From NCBI GenBank assembly GCA_964035545.1, contig OZ037766.1:4441722-4505721 (forward strand): DNA of 64,000 nt. The letters are read 5' to 3'. Positions 26,355-38,907 of the stretch are shown piece after piece; within the stretch, counting starts at the first letter, position 1, and each line of letters begins with the position of its first letter. A program made the position numbers and the translations under genes. The notes under the pieces were generated by a model. The model made no database searches and was not told where the DNA came from. It saw only the letters and a program-made list of their open reading frames with translations. Origin of the DNA: Bugula neritina. Lineage: Eukaryota > Bryozoa > Gymnolaemata > Cheilostomatida > Bugulidae.

Positions 26355-27132
26355 TCACCGGCTTTCCATGTACCGATCTCAGATCGATCTCGGCGAGATC
26401 GATTCATGGAAAGACGCCAAAGATCGATCTCCATCGTTCTGAGCTGGTCGGTCTGTGGAGCTCGAACTCAGATCGATCTCATGTCAATAAGACCATGGAA
26501 AGACGCCAGATCGATCTGAGAAGTAGAAAAAGACTGCTCGCTACAATGTTGTCTGCTAATAAAAATGATAACTTGTTGATAATTACTAAGCAAAGTATTA
26601 AATAATTATGATAGCCATCTTTTCAGATGCCAAAACTTTGACTTTCAGCACAATGATTAAGAAAACTTAATTATATGCAGTAGAAGGCAAAAAAATAGGA
26701 GAATTTAAATTAAATTTAAATGACTATTAAAACTTAGTTTCATTGGCTATTTTCTTTGTAATTTTAAGCCTAACAGTCCTGTAAGTTTATTAATAATCTG
26801 CAAGACAGCTATTAATTTTATATAAGCTGTCTAGCTAAAAAATTAAAATTAATTATTTTAAATTGGCCAAATTACTGTACCCTGAAAGCTTTGCTGCGTA
26901 TATTTTATAGCTGGGATTAAATTTTAGACTACTACCATCTTGTTTTCAACAGTAGTAGCTTTAATCACTCAAATAGGTAAACAAAATATACTTTTCAAGT
27001 ATCCTTCACTTAAGAGGAGGCAACTTCGCGAGATCGATCTGACACTCTCATGGAAAAACGATCGATCTGAGTACATTTCTCAGATCGATCTCAGCGAGAT
27101 CGATCTGAGATCGGTACATGGAAAGCCCGTGA
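26355..27132. mobile_element. Non-autonomous inverted-repeat element (MITE/foldback-like), GATC-rich ends
   Basis: The left end reads TCACCGGCTTTCCATGTACC and the right end, reverse complemented, reads TCACGGGCTTTCCATGTACC. The match continues through GATCTCAGATCGATCTCG, giving terminal inverted repeats of nearly 40 bases with few mismatches. At least eight copies of the palindrome AGATCGATCT or close variants crowd the two subterminal 150-base zones, next to repeated CATGGAAAGACGCC words. The AT-rich middle has no coding capacity. I could not define a clear target-site duplication, so the superfamily is unknown. Confidence 0.75.
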
Positions 27133-27599
27133 TTATTATTTGAACTATAAACAAGAACCAGTGCACTCAATGACCACTAACGCGGTGCTGCCTCAAGTAA
27201 CTGCGGTATTTCACATCTCTAGAACTGCAACAACAAATTTTCCAGACAGCTTACCATCAAACTCAATAATATTTCCAGCTCAGTGTAGCTTACATGGTTT
27301 CGACCAGTGTGGTCTATTATGAACTTTAGCTCTTTGGGTTTCGAGTCGTCGTAATAGAGTGCATGTGCGTGATGCAGAAGTTGTTAGTACTTCTCCTGCA
27401 AGGCCCATTCCGTTGTTGTTAAAAGCAAATTAATGGTACTCCCCTCAGAATCAATGCAACCGACCTAGAGCTATTGCAAACTAATGATATCATCAGTCAA
27501 AAATCTAGTTTTGGTAAAACTTTTGAACTTAGATAGATTTTGAATTTGCAAATAGATTGTGTGCTGTATTTTGCGACAATTTTGTATTACCAACCTTTT

Positions 27600-27607
27600 A
27601 TATATAC

Positions 27608-27693
<86 letters not shown>
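27600..27693. repeat. (TA)n microsatellite
   Basis: TA run with a few TACA interruptions at its left end. It is followed by ATCAGTACCA, a word that also stands just before the next TA run. Confidence 0.95.
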
Positions 27694-27696
<3 letters not shown>

Positions 27697-27835
27697 TACC
27701 AAATATTTCAAAACAAAATCACTTAACCGTACACACAACGACCTGATGATCGTGGCTAGCATTACGTGAAACAGTATTGTAGTCGATAAAATGAATATAT
27801 AAGTTTATTTTTATATCCGAAATTGTATCAGTACC

Positions 27836-27902
<67 letters not shown>
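27836..27902. repeat. (TA)n microsatellite
   Basis: Uninterrupted TA run of about 64 bases, preceded by ATCAGTACCAGA. The shared flanking word with the run at 27600-27693 suggests a local duplication. Confidence 0.95.
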
Positions 27903-27903
<1 letters not shown>

Positions 27904-28634
27904 GTATACAACAGCTGTTTCGGGATTTGTCCCCTCATCAGCACCGAACAGAGTAATATGGCCCACACCAATGATACCAATGTATTATAGATATATATTG
28001 TAATATACTTATATATCATATTGATATACATTAAGTGTAGTAGCCTATTCATTGCTAAACATGGAACAATAGTTAATATGAATTTTCTGGAATAATATTC
28101 CTATTTTCACAGGTTGGTGTGAGACAAAACACAGTAATACAATAACCATAAACATTATTTTTAATGGATATTTATTATGGAAATATTGTTTTAAACAAGA
28201 AATATAAAAATACAAATAATATATAAATATATTTCAATAATATAAATTGCAACAGAGAGGGTTTGTGGTAATAATATTACAATAATGCTAAACAAAATAC
28301 AAGTAAAAGTCTATAAACTAATATTTTCTTGGGGTAATAAAATACACATATTTGAAATGTATAAACGATTCAGAAGCAAAATGAATCAAAACTGATGGTG
28401 AAAAATAGATCAATAAAACCTCAAAATTTGATGTTGATATGTGAATTGCCATGACATTGCCGGTGTGCAACCAGCAAAGCATGTTTCCTGATTGCTATAA
28501 TAATATGTTACGAATAATACAAAAATATACAATAATACAATGCATTTCTTACAATTGTCATCACTTCACTCAGGAGCCATCAATTAAGCAGTTGCTTTAA
28601 TATTAAGTAAACACTCCAATATATATATAATATA

Positions 28635-28720
28635 CTAAAATATGCATAAATTAAATAGGTCAAGTGTGGCTCTGCATACTATTTCTTCCTTGATGTTGAC
28701 CTTCCTCTTCATTACATAGA
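28635..28720 (-). other. Relic tail exon of copy B
   Basis: Aligned with 12644-12722, it keeps the words ATGAGAGGAAGG and GGAAGAAAT in altered form. Small indels shift the frame and the donor is replaced by sequence that reads to TAG at 28635-28637. Confidence 0.65.
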
Positions 28721-31700
28721 CTGTATAAGACAAGGCAAACATGTTTCTTAGAAGATGATAAAGTGCACATGATTCAGTATATCATGTGATAAGAGATGCT
28801 TGATTGAGAAGCAGCATGCATTGCCAAACTAATATACCTGACAGTTGAAAAATCAAAAAATATGAGGTATAGTTTCAGAGAGGCATACTTTTGCTTAGCT
28901 CAGTGAAACGAAAAATTAGGCGAACTGAAGTTATTCAGAAAAAACTGCAAATCCTCATCTCAAACAAGCGGCAGCTAATAGCTGACTTAGGGTCACAATG
29001 CAACAGAAAAGAGTTTGTAGTCTTTTAATATTACTGAGACTTCTTACAGACTTCTGACATTATAACACTGCATACAGGGTTACCGTGTTTAGAGAAGCTG
29101 CTGCTTTACAATGGTTAGTGAGGGCATTACAGTAATAACACATAGAGAGGAACTGAAAGGAGAACAGCAGAGACTAGGTGTGAGAGGCACCCTAGTTATT
29201 CGTGTGAGTGGAAAGCAAGGAGCAATTACTCTACCGTAGTACTGTTCGCCCTGCATCTTCCTCATATAACAGTGTATCAACACTATTAGCAAGATGAGGA
29301 AAAGAACTCCCTCAGCAATACCAATGATGAGTGCATACGGCACTGGGGGCGGCGGAGGAAGAGTAGGCGGAGCTACACATAGCAACGAGAATATTATGGC
29401 TAGAAGACATTTAAAACCTTACCATATAATTGCTTTCTTTTGTTTTCTTGCGTACATAATATTTATCACCCAATGAGCAGAATTAGAAAAAGGAAACCGC
29501 AGATTGCTCCAAAACTGAGAGGGTAGTGAGCAAATCCTGCATTGACTGCTCCTACAAGACATACAATGATCTACATACTTGTACAAACAATGCAATGGTT
29601 ACAGTGTAGTGTCTCACAATATCACAGAGAAAAGACGCATGGGCTGGCAGGCTGTTGGGGTATCCAAAACCTGTTATAAAATCCATGTAAAAACTATAAT
29701 GATTAGCCTCAAGAGCAAATGAAGTGCTAATGCATAATATTTTTTGTGATGACAAGTGAAATAAATACCGGTAGTCTAAAAACATGCAGTTTCTTGATAG
29801 GGGGATAGCAAGACACCCGACTTACCCGTAACGATATCAAAGACCACGGGATCACTTTGAATTGTCTTAGTAAAATCGCCAAAAAGAGAATAGGTAACCG
29901 CGCAGTGCCACTTGCTCGCCCTCAGGTTACGGGCGTTCTCACTGCCATCAGGATCAAGAGAGAGTGACATCTTTATTACTCCATCATTATTTGGAGATAT
30001 ATCTACAGCCTAAAACAAATAATATAATTCTATAATCACTACGACCACGGCCTCAATTCACAACTGCTCAGCATCATTTCCACATGCCTATTTGTAAATG
30101 CTCTTGTTATTATAATTGCTCAGGGCTAAAATTTGAAAGTTCAGGGACACATGTGACCCTGGATCTTCAGTTTGACAACACCAACCCAATTTTCTCAGCA
30201 AAATGTGCTGTTAATGGCTGTGGCATAGTCAGAGGTTGGTATTTGCTACCCTTTGGAAAAAACTGGATCGAGATGAAAGATGTTTGAATTTATGCTTGAA
30301 ACCACTTGATGTAATTGGTTTACTTATTTCACCAAACTGTACAGCTGTACACTGTATGCAAAAATATGGCAAACAGTTGGTTTAAGAAAACAACTAATTA
30401 ACCCCAAGTATTACTGCCTTCACAGACGTTGATGAACTTCACTGACAACGAGTTATTGTGGAACAGATAGAAAAGTAGTAATTATGAGTGTACAATTTAC
30501 TTGTCCAGCAAGAAAGAAACTTGGACAATGATTTCAGCAATTGATTAAAAGAGCAAATGCATCTAATAGTTTTGGAATTTCTAACCAACAATAAATAGCA
30601 AAGAATACCCACCTTAACACCAACACCACCTTCCTTTGTGAGCTTTACATCAGACTTATTTGACATCCAATAAGCTTCCTCCACAACTGCATTACTGTCC
30701 AGAGTGACCGTACACAGGAAGTTGAAAGTATTTGTGGAGTTGAGGTCTTCTGTATAAATAATATAGAGGTCGGAGGGCAGAGGCGACTGTTCGAGAACTG
30801 CTTCATCTACAGTAAAAGAAAATAATCTCAACACCAGAATATTGAGTACATAGTCATAGTCTATTAGTCTATTACTATAAGTTTGGCAACCAAAATGAAC
30901 GAAACCAAATTTTCCTTGGATGTCATAAGAGAAGGCAACTGGGTAACTTTAGACTGAATGAAATTGATTCTGACTGATTTTAGGAGAATATATGCTTTCA
31001 TTGCTGTAAACTAATTAAATGTTAGCAAATAAATGAAAATATTAAGGTGTTTTTCAAGTTTTCCAACATTTCCCATGCCTTTTCATATTGAATTATTAGT
31101 GAAAAAACAGGTAAAAATGATGTTGTTTGCATCACTGTTAGTGAACTGTATTTAATTATAAGAACCACTCTATTCCATATACTTGGAACCAATTTTTTCA
31201 ATAGTTCAAATAAAATACAAACTATACTTCTATTTGATGGTGACAGTATAAGCAAAATAGTGTTCAAGTAAAACCGAGCTTGTTCAGTAAGTACATTTCG
31301 TACACCTACATTTTTGGTCAGAAATAAGAGGTTTAGTGTTAAAAACCTTTTCCTTGGCTTTTTTTCTTATGTACACATTTAGATTCAGCAAGTGAAAATA
31401 CCCCAAATAGCATGTTTAGGAATTTTTAGCCAAATGAACTTTTTGCCCTAATCTTCCAGTGTGTAGTAAATAAATTAAAATGGCGCAATTAGGATTATAA
31501 CAAGGACATGGTAGAAAGATGTTACTTTTATCAGATTTGTAATTATGCACCTACCATAGATGGTCAGGTCTGAAGTCTCATACAGAGTGCCAGCATCATT
31601 GGTGGCTACACAGAGTATACTACCAGACATGTTCTTCTGGGCTCCCTCAATGGTAAACTTGGTGTCCATGGCCGAGTCGTATGTTATCCAGGAGGGCATA

Positions 31701-34700
31701 TCTAAATACAAGAAAATAGAACTGTAGAGTACAAGATGGAGCTAGTAAATACTGTTTAAATGGGGCAGAGGTCATGTTCGAACATACTCTGCTAGATGCA
31801 TACATACCTTCCGTAATCTTTTGACCATTGAAGTAAAACTCTGTAGCAAAAGCGAGCCGATTTTCAGCGTCACAAACCACCTGAACATCTGAACCAGTTG
31901 GTTCATAACGATTTCGAGCGAACTTTGATCTATCAGTTAGTTTGGGGTATAGCTGAACTTTTACCTAGTAATGAACAGTGCATCACATCATATTTTACAC
32001 TCTACAGCAGTCAGGAACAAGCTTTGATTTACTTGTACAAGCTTTTATTTTACTTTTGTAAAAAGACACTATAGTAAAGTTGAGAACTGTCCAACAGTTG
32101 GTTTTAGTATACAGACAATGAGCTACATGAATTAACATATCATCTGACATTCTACAGCTCTCAGTTCACTTATGGATATTATGATAAAACTTTGGCTATA
32201 AGATAAGTTTGACTTCACTCACAGCTAATGAGTGTAGATAAAGTTCCTATATACAGAGACAAGGAAGTTCATAGATCATTTATAACATGACACTAAGGAA
32301 ATAGTGGTTGTAGGCACCAGTAGCTTCATGAACATGATAACAATTATTTCATAAGTTTGTATTGATTGCATCATTCACAAGTCACAAGTCTTCAGAGTTC
32401 ATTTGTTGAGTAAAATACTGATAATGGAAAAATACTGATTATCTCTTCGAAGGTGCTACTTGTCAACAAAAACTGAAAAGACAGCATGAATTTTAGCTGC
32501 CAACCAAAAGTATACTGCACTATAGTTAGCTCATCAGTGCAGATATAATGTAGGCCTACATAGTTGTATGCAGTCGGCTTTACTTACATTAAACACCAGA
32601 GTAGCAATAGTAGCCAAAGAGGTCTCGTTATACACCTCGCACTGCCACATCTCTTGCGAGTTACTCGATGGCAAGAAGATATAATTAAATTTTCCATCTG
32701 TGGAATCAGAAGTCGAGGCATCACCTGGTCGCCTCCACCTCACCTTCCCTTCTCTGCCGGCTCTAAAACATGTCAATAAGTGATGCCTGGGAAGTCAGTT
32801 TGGCAGCAATTATCGATAATAACTATGCCGAATAAGTGATCACCTCGGCCTGACTACAATCAGTTCTTAACATAGAAACTGGTCACAGTGGATTGTTAGC
32901 AATCAGTGTATCCTCTCATTAACACTTGCCGTACTGTACGCCGTAAGAGCAAATATCAGTCATTTTTACAAATGTCTGAACTTCCTGCACAGCGTTGCGG
33001 TACGTCAGGATCAAACACTGCTTCCTTCAAACAAGTTTCTGCGGGCTCCTATGTGACAGAAAAACTTTTGCGTCAACTCATTGGATATAATTGTCCAATG
33101 AAGTGTCATAGAACGTATCTAATAGCAAACTTTGAAAATCTCAGCCCGGACACATTAAAAATGGCTGACATTTTACGTTACGGCCTACGGTACGGCAAGT
33201 GGGAATGAGGGGTATGGGAAAAGGAAGTGGATCTGGACTGCGCATTCAAACACGTATAAAGGTGAAAAGTGTTACCAACCAGGAAGTTATTATTAGGTAC
33301 TGTTGATGTTAAATAACCCAATATATAATTGTCAATTTCTCCATGGGGTATTAACATATTGCAATGCATAAGTATAAGATTACAATAAGTCAAGATAAAA
33401 AATATCCACAGCTGTAGAAATATTTTACACTTTTAAGTTCTTCATTCTAGAACATGGAACCTTATATGTTTATAGATAGCAAACAAAGTTATTTACTCCA
33501 ACACAGTTTCACATCAACAAAAAGCACACAATATATTTTGAAGCTTTGAAAAAAACCAACTTCACTGAGTTCATTCTCTAAGAATCTGTAAATATTAGTC
33601 CTTCAGATAACAGTAGACAGTAGATATCAATTAATCTGGTATAGAGCTACAGGTAAACACTTACAGTCTTCCAAAGATGCACACAAGTTGACAGGGCACA
33701 CCCTCTTCGCACATGATTTCAGTCTTGACTTCGTGCACCATAGTTTCCTCATTCATTGTCAGGTCAGCTTCTTTCGGGTCTAAATAGGCAATTTCAGGGA
33801 TGTCCTCACTACTCGATCCCACAAGCAATGTGACCATATTTGCTACTGCTGCAGCATTGTCAATTGACAGTGTACAGGAGTACACATCCCTGCCTGTTCG
33901 CTTGTCCGAATCCAGCAGATAGGCAAAGAACAATTCGCCTAGAAAAACGAGTATAAATTGTAATTTTTCATAATCAAGTTCAACATGGAAGAACCAGAAA
34001 AACTTTGTGATAGAGTAATTTCAGCTTACTGAAGATTTGAAAGCAAGTCAAGATGTTACATGATAAATAAAAAAACATTGTGAACACAATTATAAAGTTT
34101 TTTCTAAGCGGCAGCAATCCAAAAATCCCATGCTAAGGATGTTGTAAACCCTATACAAATTACAGTATCTGCATACACACTATCAGAAAAAGAAAGACAG
34201 CATCCACTTTCTCACCAGTAATGGGGTTGGCTTTGATTCGATTTAAATTGTCTGCGCTGTCAAAGTTCAGATTTGCAAAAATGCCATTTGTTGATGTTTC
34301 CCATTTGAATTGAGGAATTTCTAGAGAAATTTCGCGTGTATACTGTGCAAGGTCTTCGGGCTCTGGAACTGCCCTGTCATCGTAAGTGTCTGGCAAAATG
34401 CATGGAATTGAGAATGGCTGGTTTAGTTCAGGACTTCCTACAGCGGGATTTGCCAGAACCGAACCTCCCAACACTTTTGGATCTACAGTAAGAAGGCAAA
34501 TGTATTATTACTTTTAACGTATTGAATGAAAGTAGGCACATTCAACCGGCATTGAATCAAAATGAAATCAGTTAATTCAGCTCTAACAAAATAAATATAA
34601 ACATTCCAGAGTTTAATAAAGGAAATTTTGTGAACAAAAAAGTGAATGGAAATCCAGTAGACAAAGAAATGTAAAAATTAATTTTGCAAAAGAAAAGCTG

Positions 34701-37185
34701 ACAAGTGAAAGTTTGTAAAAAGATTGCCTTCCCATTGCTAGCAAAATCAGATGCTTATATCAATATATAACATAGTACTAGCAACCAGCAAAGAAAACTT
34801 TCACTTTTTATTTTATGCTAGACTGAAGTGAGAAGGAAAAAATGAATTTTCTAGGAGAGGTAAATTAAAAAATGTAGTTAATTAAAAATATGCAAGCAGC
34901 TTTGTCATCCACATATATTGATTTTGCAATAATTTATAAAAAAAAACATTTGAATTTATTTTCAATTCAAATTGAAAAAACATTAAATATTTTATTCATC
35001 AATTCGATAGAAATTACTTTACCAACAATTTCAAACCTATAAGTTTGAGTTGCTAACTTTCAAAACTGTCGTTTTTTCGCTGATCACATAACATTTCGTA
35101 GATAAATCATGGTTCAAAACCGAGCCTGTTATTTCTCAATATACTTTTTCAAAACAATTTTCTTATCCAGTAGGTCTAATATAGTAGTATGTGACATTAT
35201 GGAGTATGTTGAAAAACCTTTAAGAGAGCAATTTCTCAACATATACAGCAATTGCATTCCACAATGCTGCTTCTGAAAAATTTCACTCAGATTGAAATTT
35301 TCACTACAATACCTGTACATAATACTTTATCATAAATGGAAATTATCACTGGAGACATGACTTGTAATGTTAACCAGACACACAGACGCCACAACAATCA
35401 GTGGAAACAAGGTGCTAAGTATAAACAATGATACAACTTACATGGCAAGATGACTCTAAATGTTGCTGACAATGTTTCAAACTTTCCACCGTTGTTAGAA
35501 GCCACACATCTGTAGTAGCCGTTCATTGGTTTCAAATCATCCAACTGTCGAGTATCTCCATCAGTGATAGTCAGTTCTTGCTCAGTGGTTGATATCCGGA
35601 TTGGAGCACCAACCCAGAGAGAGGGCAGTGTATCACTAAACGGACCTGCACTGGTTTCAGCATATTGAAACTTTAGAGTCTCCACATTGCTGGCACGGCA
35701 CGTCATTTTATTGACTATATCTACACCATCAGCTGCCTGGGCCACCTGCACATAGTCAGCTGGATCTTTCAGCTCCTTCTCAACAAAAAAGTGAGTGCCA
35801 AGATAGTCAATACTGGGTGCTTTGTCTTCTATTTGTCCTCTAGCTGTAACAAATTGAAGACTCTTGACTATAGAAATTAGGCACTAGCACATTGAACAGC
35901 ATACACTAGTCAAAATGAGTTAACAAATTCCTAAATAAGTGTAGTTAAGGCAGAGCTGGTAAACCTTGAATTATGAGATTAATTTGAAACTTTCATGTAA
36001 AGTTACACTGTATCAACAAAAAATAAATTCCCAATTCTGGTGGCACAGTAATTATGCAATAGCCAATGAATTTGGATGAAATAACAAAATATTCTTTGTA
36101 ACTGAAGTAAATTTGTATCTGACACCAGGTGTCACTATTGACGGTAAGTAGTCTCACTTAACAATGAGGGTCGGAATAGAATTCCCTTGTGCGGAAAACT
36201 AATTAAACTATCTAATACTGTTTGTTGCCAAATTATTTGCTAATGTGATTTTAATATTTTCCAGTGACTATTGATTTCTGGTGTTCGGTAACAGTGCTGG
36301 AGCGTGACAGGGACACGGCTATGGTTCGCCGATTTATATCACAGCAGCTGTAGTCAGAGACAGTGACAGAAATCAGATTCCTGAGATTTGAATCACTAAG
36401 ATTCAACAGGAATTGCAGCGCAAGTAATCACCATTGGCAAACCTATAGAAACTAACCACTACTATTGCTAACTCAATAGTAACCTAATCAAAGAGCAGAG
36501 TATTTCGCAAAGAATAAAGTTTATTATATTTATAAGAGTCAGTTATAAACATTACAACAGGCAACAGTCGACTGACTGCTATTAAAAATACAACTCTATT
36601 AGTATTTATGTCCATATTACGGACGTCTTGGAGCACAAAACAGACGTCTTGAGGTACAACCAATTATTTACATACAAAAATTTTATAAAGCTCACAACAA
36701 TTTTAATATAAAATTAGCATTACAACTTGTATCAACCAATCACAATATATCAAAATTAGTTGACCTAGCTTTGAGTTAGTTAAATTATATTGCCAGAATG
36801 ATTTAACTTGCAAGTCCGATAAAGATCACCTTGACCTAGTCTCTATATTCACAATATTCTTATTCAGGGCCATCAACTTGACGCAACATGTACTGATCAA
36901 TGGCTCTAATAATACTTTTTACTACATAACTACATTTTATTTGGTAAATAGGAAATCAAATATCAATAGCAGGTTAAATGACAGATACTTATCTAAATAT
37001 GAATACTATAAGAATTTGTGAAAACCAAACCTTTGCATGTTTTTCACAAAACAATCAGCACAGTATTTGCTTTTGCACAATTCTAGTAAAAAAGATATAA
37101 CCTTTGCAATAGTTTTCTATTACCTACACTTACCCCCAGTAATGAGTGTTAGCACAAAGATACAGGTCTTTAAACTCGCCACCAT
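28635..37185 (-). CDS. Ig receptor copy B (five Ig domains, one TM, short divergent tail)
   Basis: Exons 37134-37185, 35442-35843, 34216-34482, 33665-33938, 32588-32762, 31808-31964, 31555-31701, 30613-30806, 29826-30009, 29235-29372 (TM-b) and 28635-28720 join in frame to 691 residues. Exon lengths equal those of copy A except exon 3 (15 nt shorter), exon 4 (one codon shorter) and the Pro stalk (one codon shorter). The signal peptide is MVASLKTCIFVLTLITG. The five Ig cores and their Cys pairs are kept. The TM-b helix is in frame. The last exon is a frame-shifted relic of the copy A juxtamembrane exon; its donor is gone and it runs to a TAG after 28 residues unrelated to the L1 tail. The ectodomain is therefore likely expressed on the surface without ankyrin binding. 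It could still splice to distant copy A tail exons, which cannot be judged here. Confidence 0.8.
29423..29551 (-). pseudogene. Decayed TM-a exon, copy B
   Basis: Homologous to 13979-14119 and still flanked by a TAG acceptor and a GTAAGG donor, but 129 nt long instead of 141. The frame breaks inside the helix: after FLFLILLIG comes TGA TAA. If spliced in, the protein would end right after a hydrophobic stretch with no cytoplasmic part. Confidence 0.8.
32912..33211. mobile_element. MITE in intron 4 of copy B, 300 bp
   Basis: Terminal inverted repeats CCTCTCATTAACACTTGCCG (left) and CCCCTCATTCCCACTTGCCG (right, reverse complement) extend through GTAC. Flanking GTAT on both sides is a probable 4-bp target-site duplication. 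The same element sits at the same place in copy D. Copies A and C have the empty site, which proves insertion. Confidence 0.8.
36103..36926. mobile_element. Solo-LTR-like insertion in intron 1 of copy B, 824 bp
   Basis: Begins TG, ends CA and is flanked by TAAC on both sides (36099-36102 and 36927-36930). In copy D the flanks are contiguous (CTTTGTAACTACATTTTATTTGG near 60010), so this is a clean insertion. An AATAAA lies in the plus-strand sense near 36510. It does not match the LTR at 51738. Confidence 0.65.
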
Positions 37186-38721
37186 TTTCTTCTTATAAAA
37201 CTATACAATAACCAGTCTAAAAACAAATAATATTGTTTAGGAATTTGAGCACACAACAGGTTTTCTACAAAGTCTGAGCTTAAAAGAACAGATTTACAAA
37301 AACCAAAGGTACTAAGTTACCTGGAATACAATATTGCATTAACTTATATCACCTAAATTTACCCCAGCTCGATGTAGCCTAAATGTGCATCATTAGGATT
37401 AGCAGTCTATTCTGCCATACTAAGAGAGGTACAAATTCATACTAGTACTATTATTTAGCAAAACTCTAAGTTGATGCCACCTAATAAAATATACACCTTA
37501 ATTGCATATCGAGTCCATCTTGACCTTTTTATTTTCAATTTCTTTTTTACATTAACACTAGCTTTTGGGTTAGTGCTTAGGAAATTAACTTGGTGAGGAA
37601 TGGATGCAGACAGCACATAAGTAAGTAGTAGCTTAGTCTGCTATGGTCGGGTAGATATCCACTCCATAACTAGAATATTTTGTGAGTTGGGTGTTGGATG
37701 TTGAATTAACAAATAGAGTGGTACTAGATCAGAAGGTAGGCTACAAGTTACCAACTTTCTCCAGACTACTAAAGTTTGGGAATTATAAGTAAAATTCCTG
37801 TTGGGTGTTGAAGACAGGCTTCTAGATAGACGTAAGGGTAAATGCTTATTTAACAGCTATTAGACTAGTCTTTTGAGTGTTTAACACACCATATAATATG
37901 AGTGAGTAAAAAACTAGGGTTTTGTTCCTATGATTCATGTGTATTCATATTGTCAATTCATCTACATATAATGTACTTTGTTTACTTATCCAGCCAGATC
38001 TTATGCTATTTAAGTAACTATTATGAAACACCAGGCAAATTTTTCATAACACTGGTGCATGGTGTACTGTAGAAAGGGTATGACATCACAATTCAAAACA
38101 AAAAGAGAGATCAATTATCTCAATTGAACTGACTCAGTTTATGGTTATTGTAATGTAATTCAATTTGGCTCTAAGATAAGCATCAGTGAGTGACAAGTAT
38201 TTCCGGGTTAGCTAACAGTTTGACTAAAATAGATTTTAGCTAACTAATTTTGTCTTCTACAATAGCTTAGTCTCTTACCAGGTTATGCATTTATTGCAAT
38301 TGTAACAATTGTGCTCCAATAAATATATTTTGATAATTTAACTAAAAACTCAGATAGCCTTTCAGTTATTGGCATTCACTGTTCATGTATTCGTGTTACT
38401 GTTTTGTTATTTCTTAATATTATGGCTGCAGCTTGTACCATTTAGGAGCAGTAGTGGAAAAATTGAGTGTAACCTAAGTTTTTCAAATTTCTTTATGAAT
38501 TTTGGTGTTGTGTATAACATAACTTCTTTTGCTACATTTCTCATTTAGAACACAGGCTTTTCTCAATTTCTCCATTACTGCACCTACCTCTTGTGTAGTA
38601 GTCATCTCCGGCAGCTGCAGTAGACTCAAGATCCTAGTTATTGTAGGTGGTAGGTTAGAAAATAGTTATAAAATGAAATAGTGTTGTCAGGAATATGCAG
38701 CTTTGAGTTATTGCAACTTAC
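37186..38721. other. 5' flank / presumed first intron of copy B
   Basis: Closely similar to 60275-61818 upstream of copy D, and in its first 1.1 kb to 20947-22060 upstream of copy A. No coding exon supported. Confidence 0.55.
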
Positions 38722-38875
38722 CGAATAATATAATTGGGTTGTAGCCTTCAGGTGAGCTGCGAGGTAGCTCCAGCTCCCGTCAGTCGGTAGGGATGAAGTT
38801 GAGACTCCTGGTTGGGGTATTTGTCCGTGGGTGCTCCGTCGTTGATGCTCCTGGGCTAGCACTCACTAATACACC
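38722..38875 (-). other. Probable 5' non-coding exon of copy B
   Basis: A TATTCG|GTAAGTTGC donor ends this block, and a TATA-like box lies about 25 bases before its assumed start. The nearest acceptor is TATTGTATAG just upstream of the signal-peptide ATG. The block is conserved at 61819-61975 for copy D with the same donor, but the reading frame is not (an in-frame TAG appears there), so it is read as untranslated. Confidence 0.5.
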
Positions 38876-38898
38876 TTAACGAATTCTAATCTATTCAG

Positions 38899-38907
38899 AT
38901 TTATATA
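38899..38907 (-). promoter_or_regulatory. TATA box of copy B promoter (predicted)
   Basis: TATATAAAT on the minus strand, 24 bases upstream of the start assumed for the non-coding exon. The matching block near 62,000 has TATATAAG. Confidence 0.4.

Noticed and set aside
32906-33208. Plus-strand 100-codon open frame in intron 4 of copy B, repeated in D
   Set aside because: It lies almost wholly inside the MITE and the frame is broken in copy D, so it is not a gene.
38638-38862. Minus-strand open frame of about 74 codons upstream of copy B
   Set aside because: It has no ATG and the homologous block of copy D has an in-frame TAG, so it is treated as an untranslated exon.
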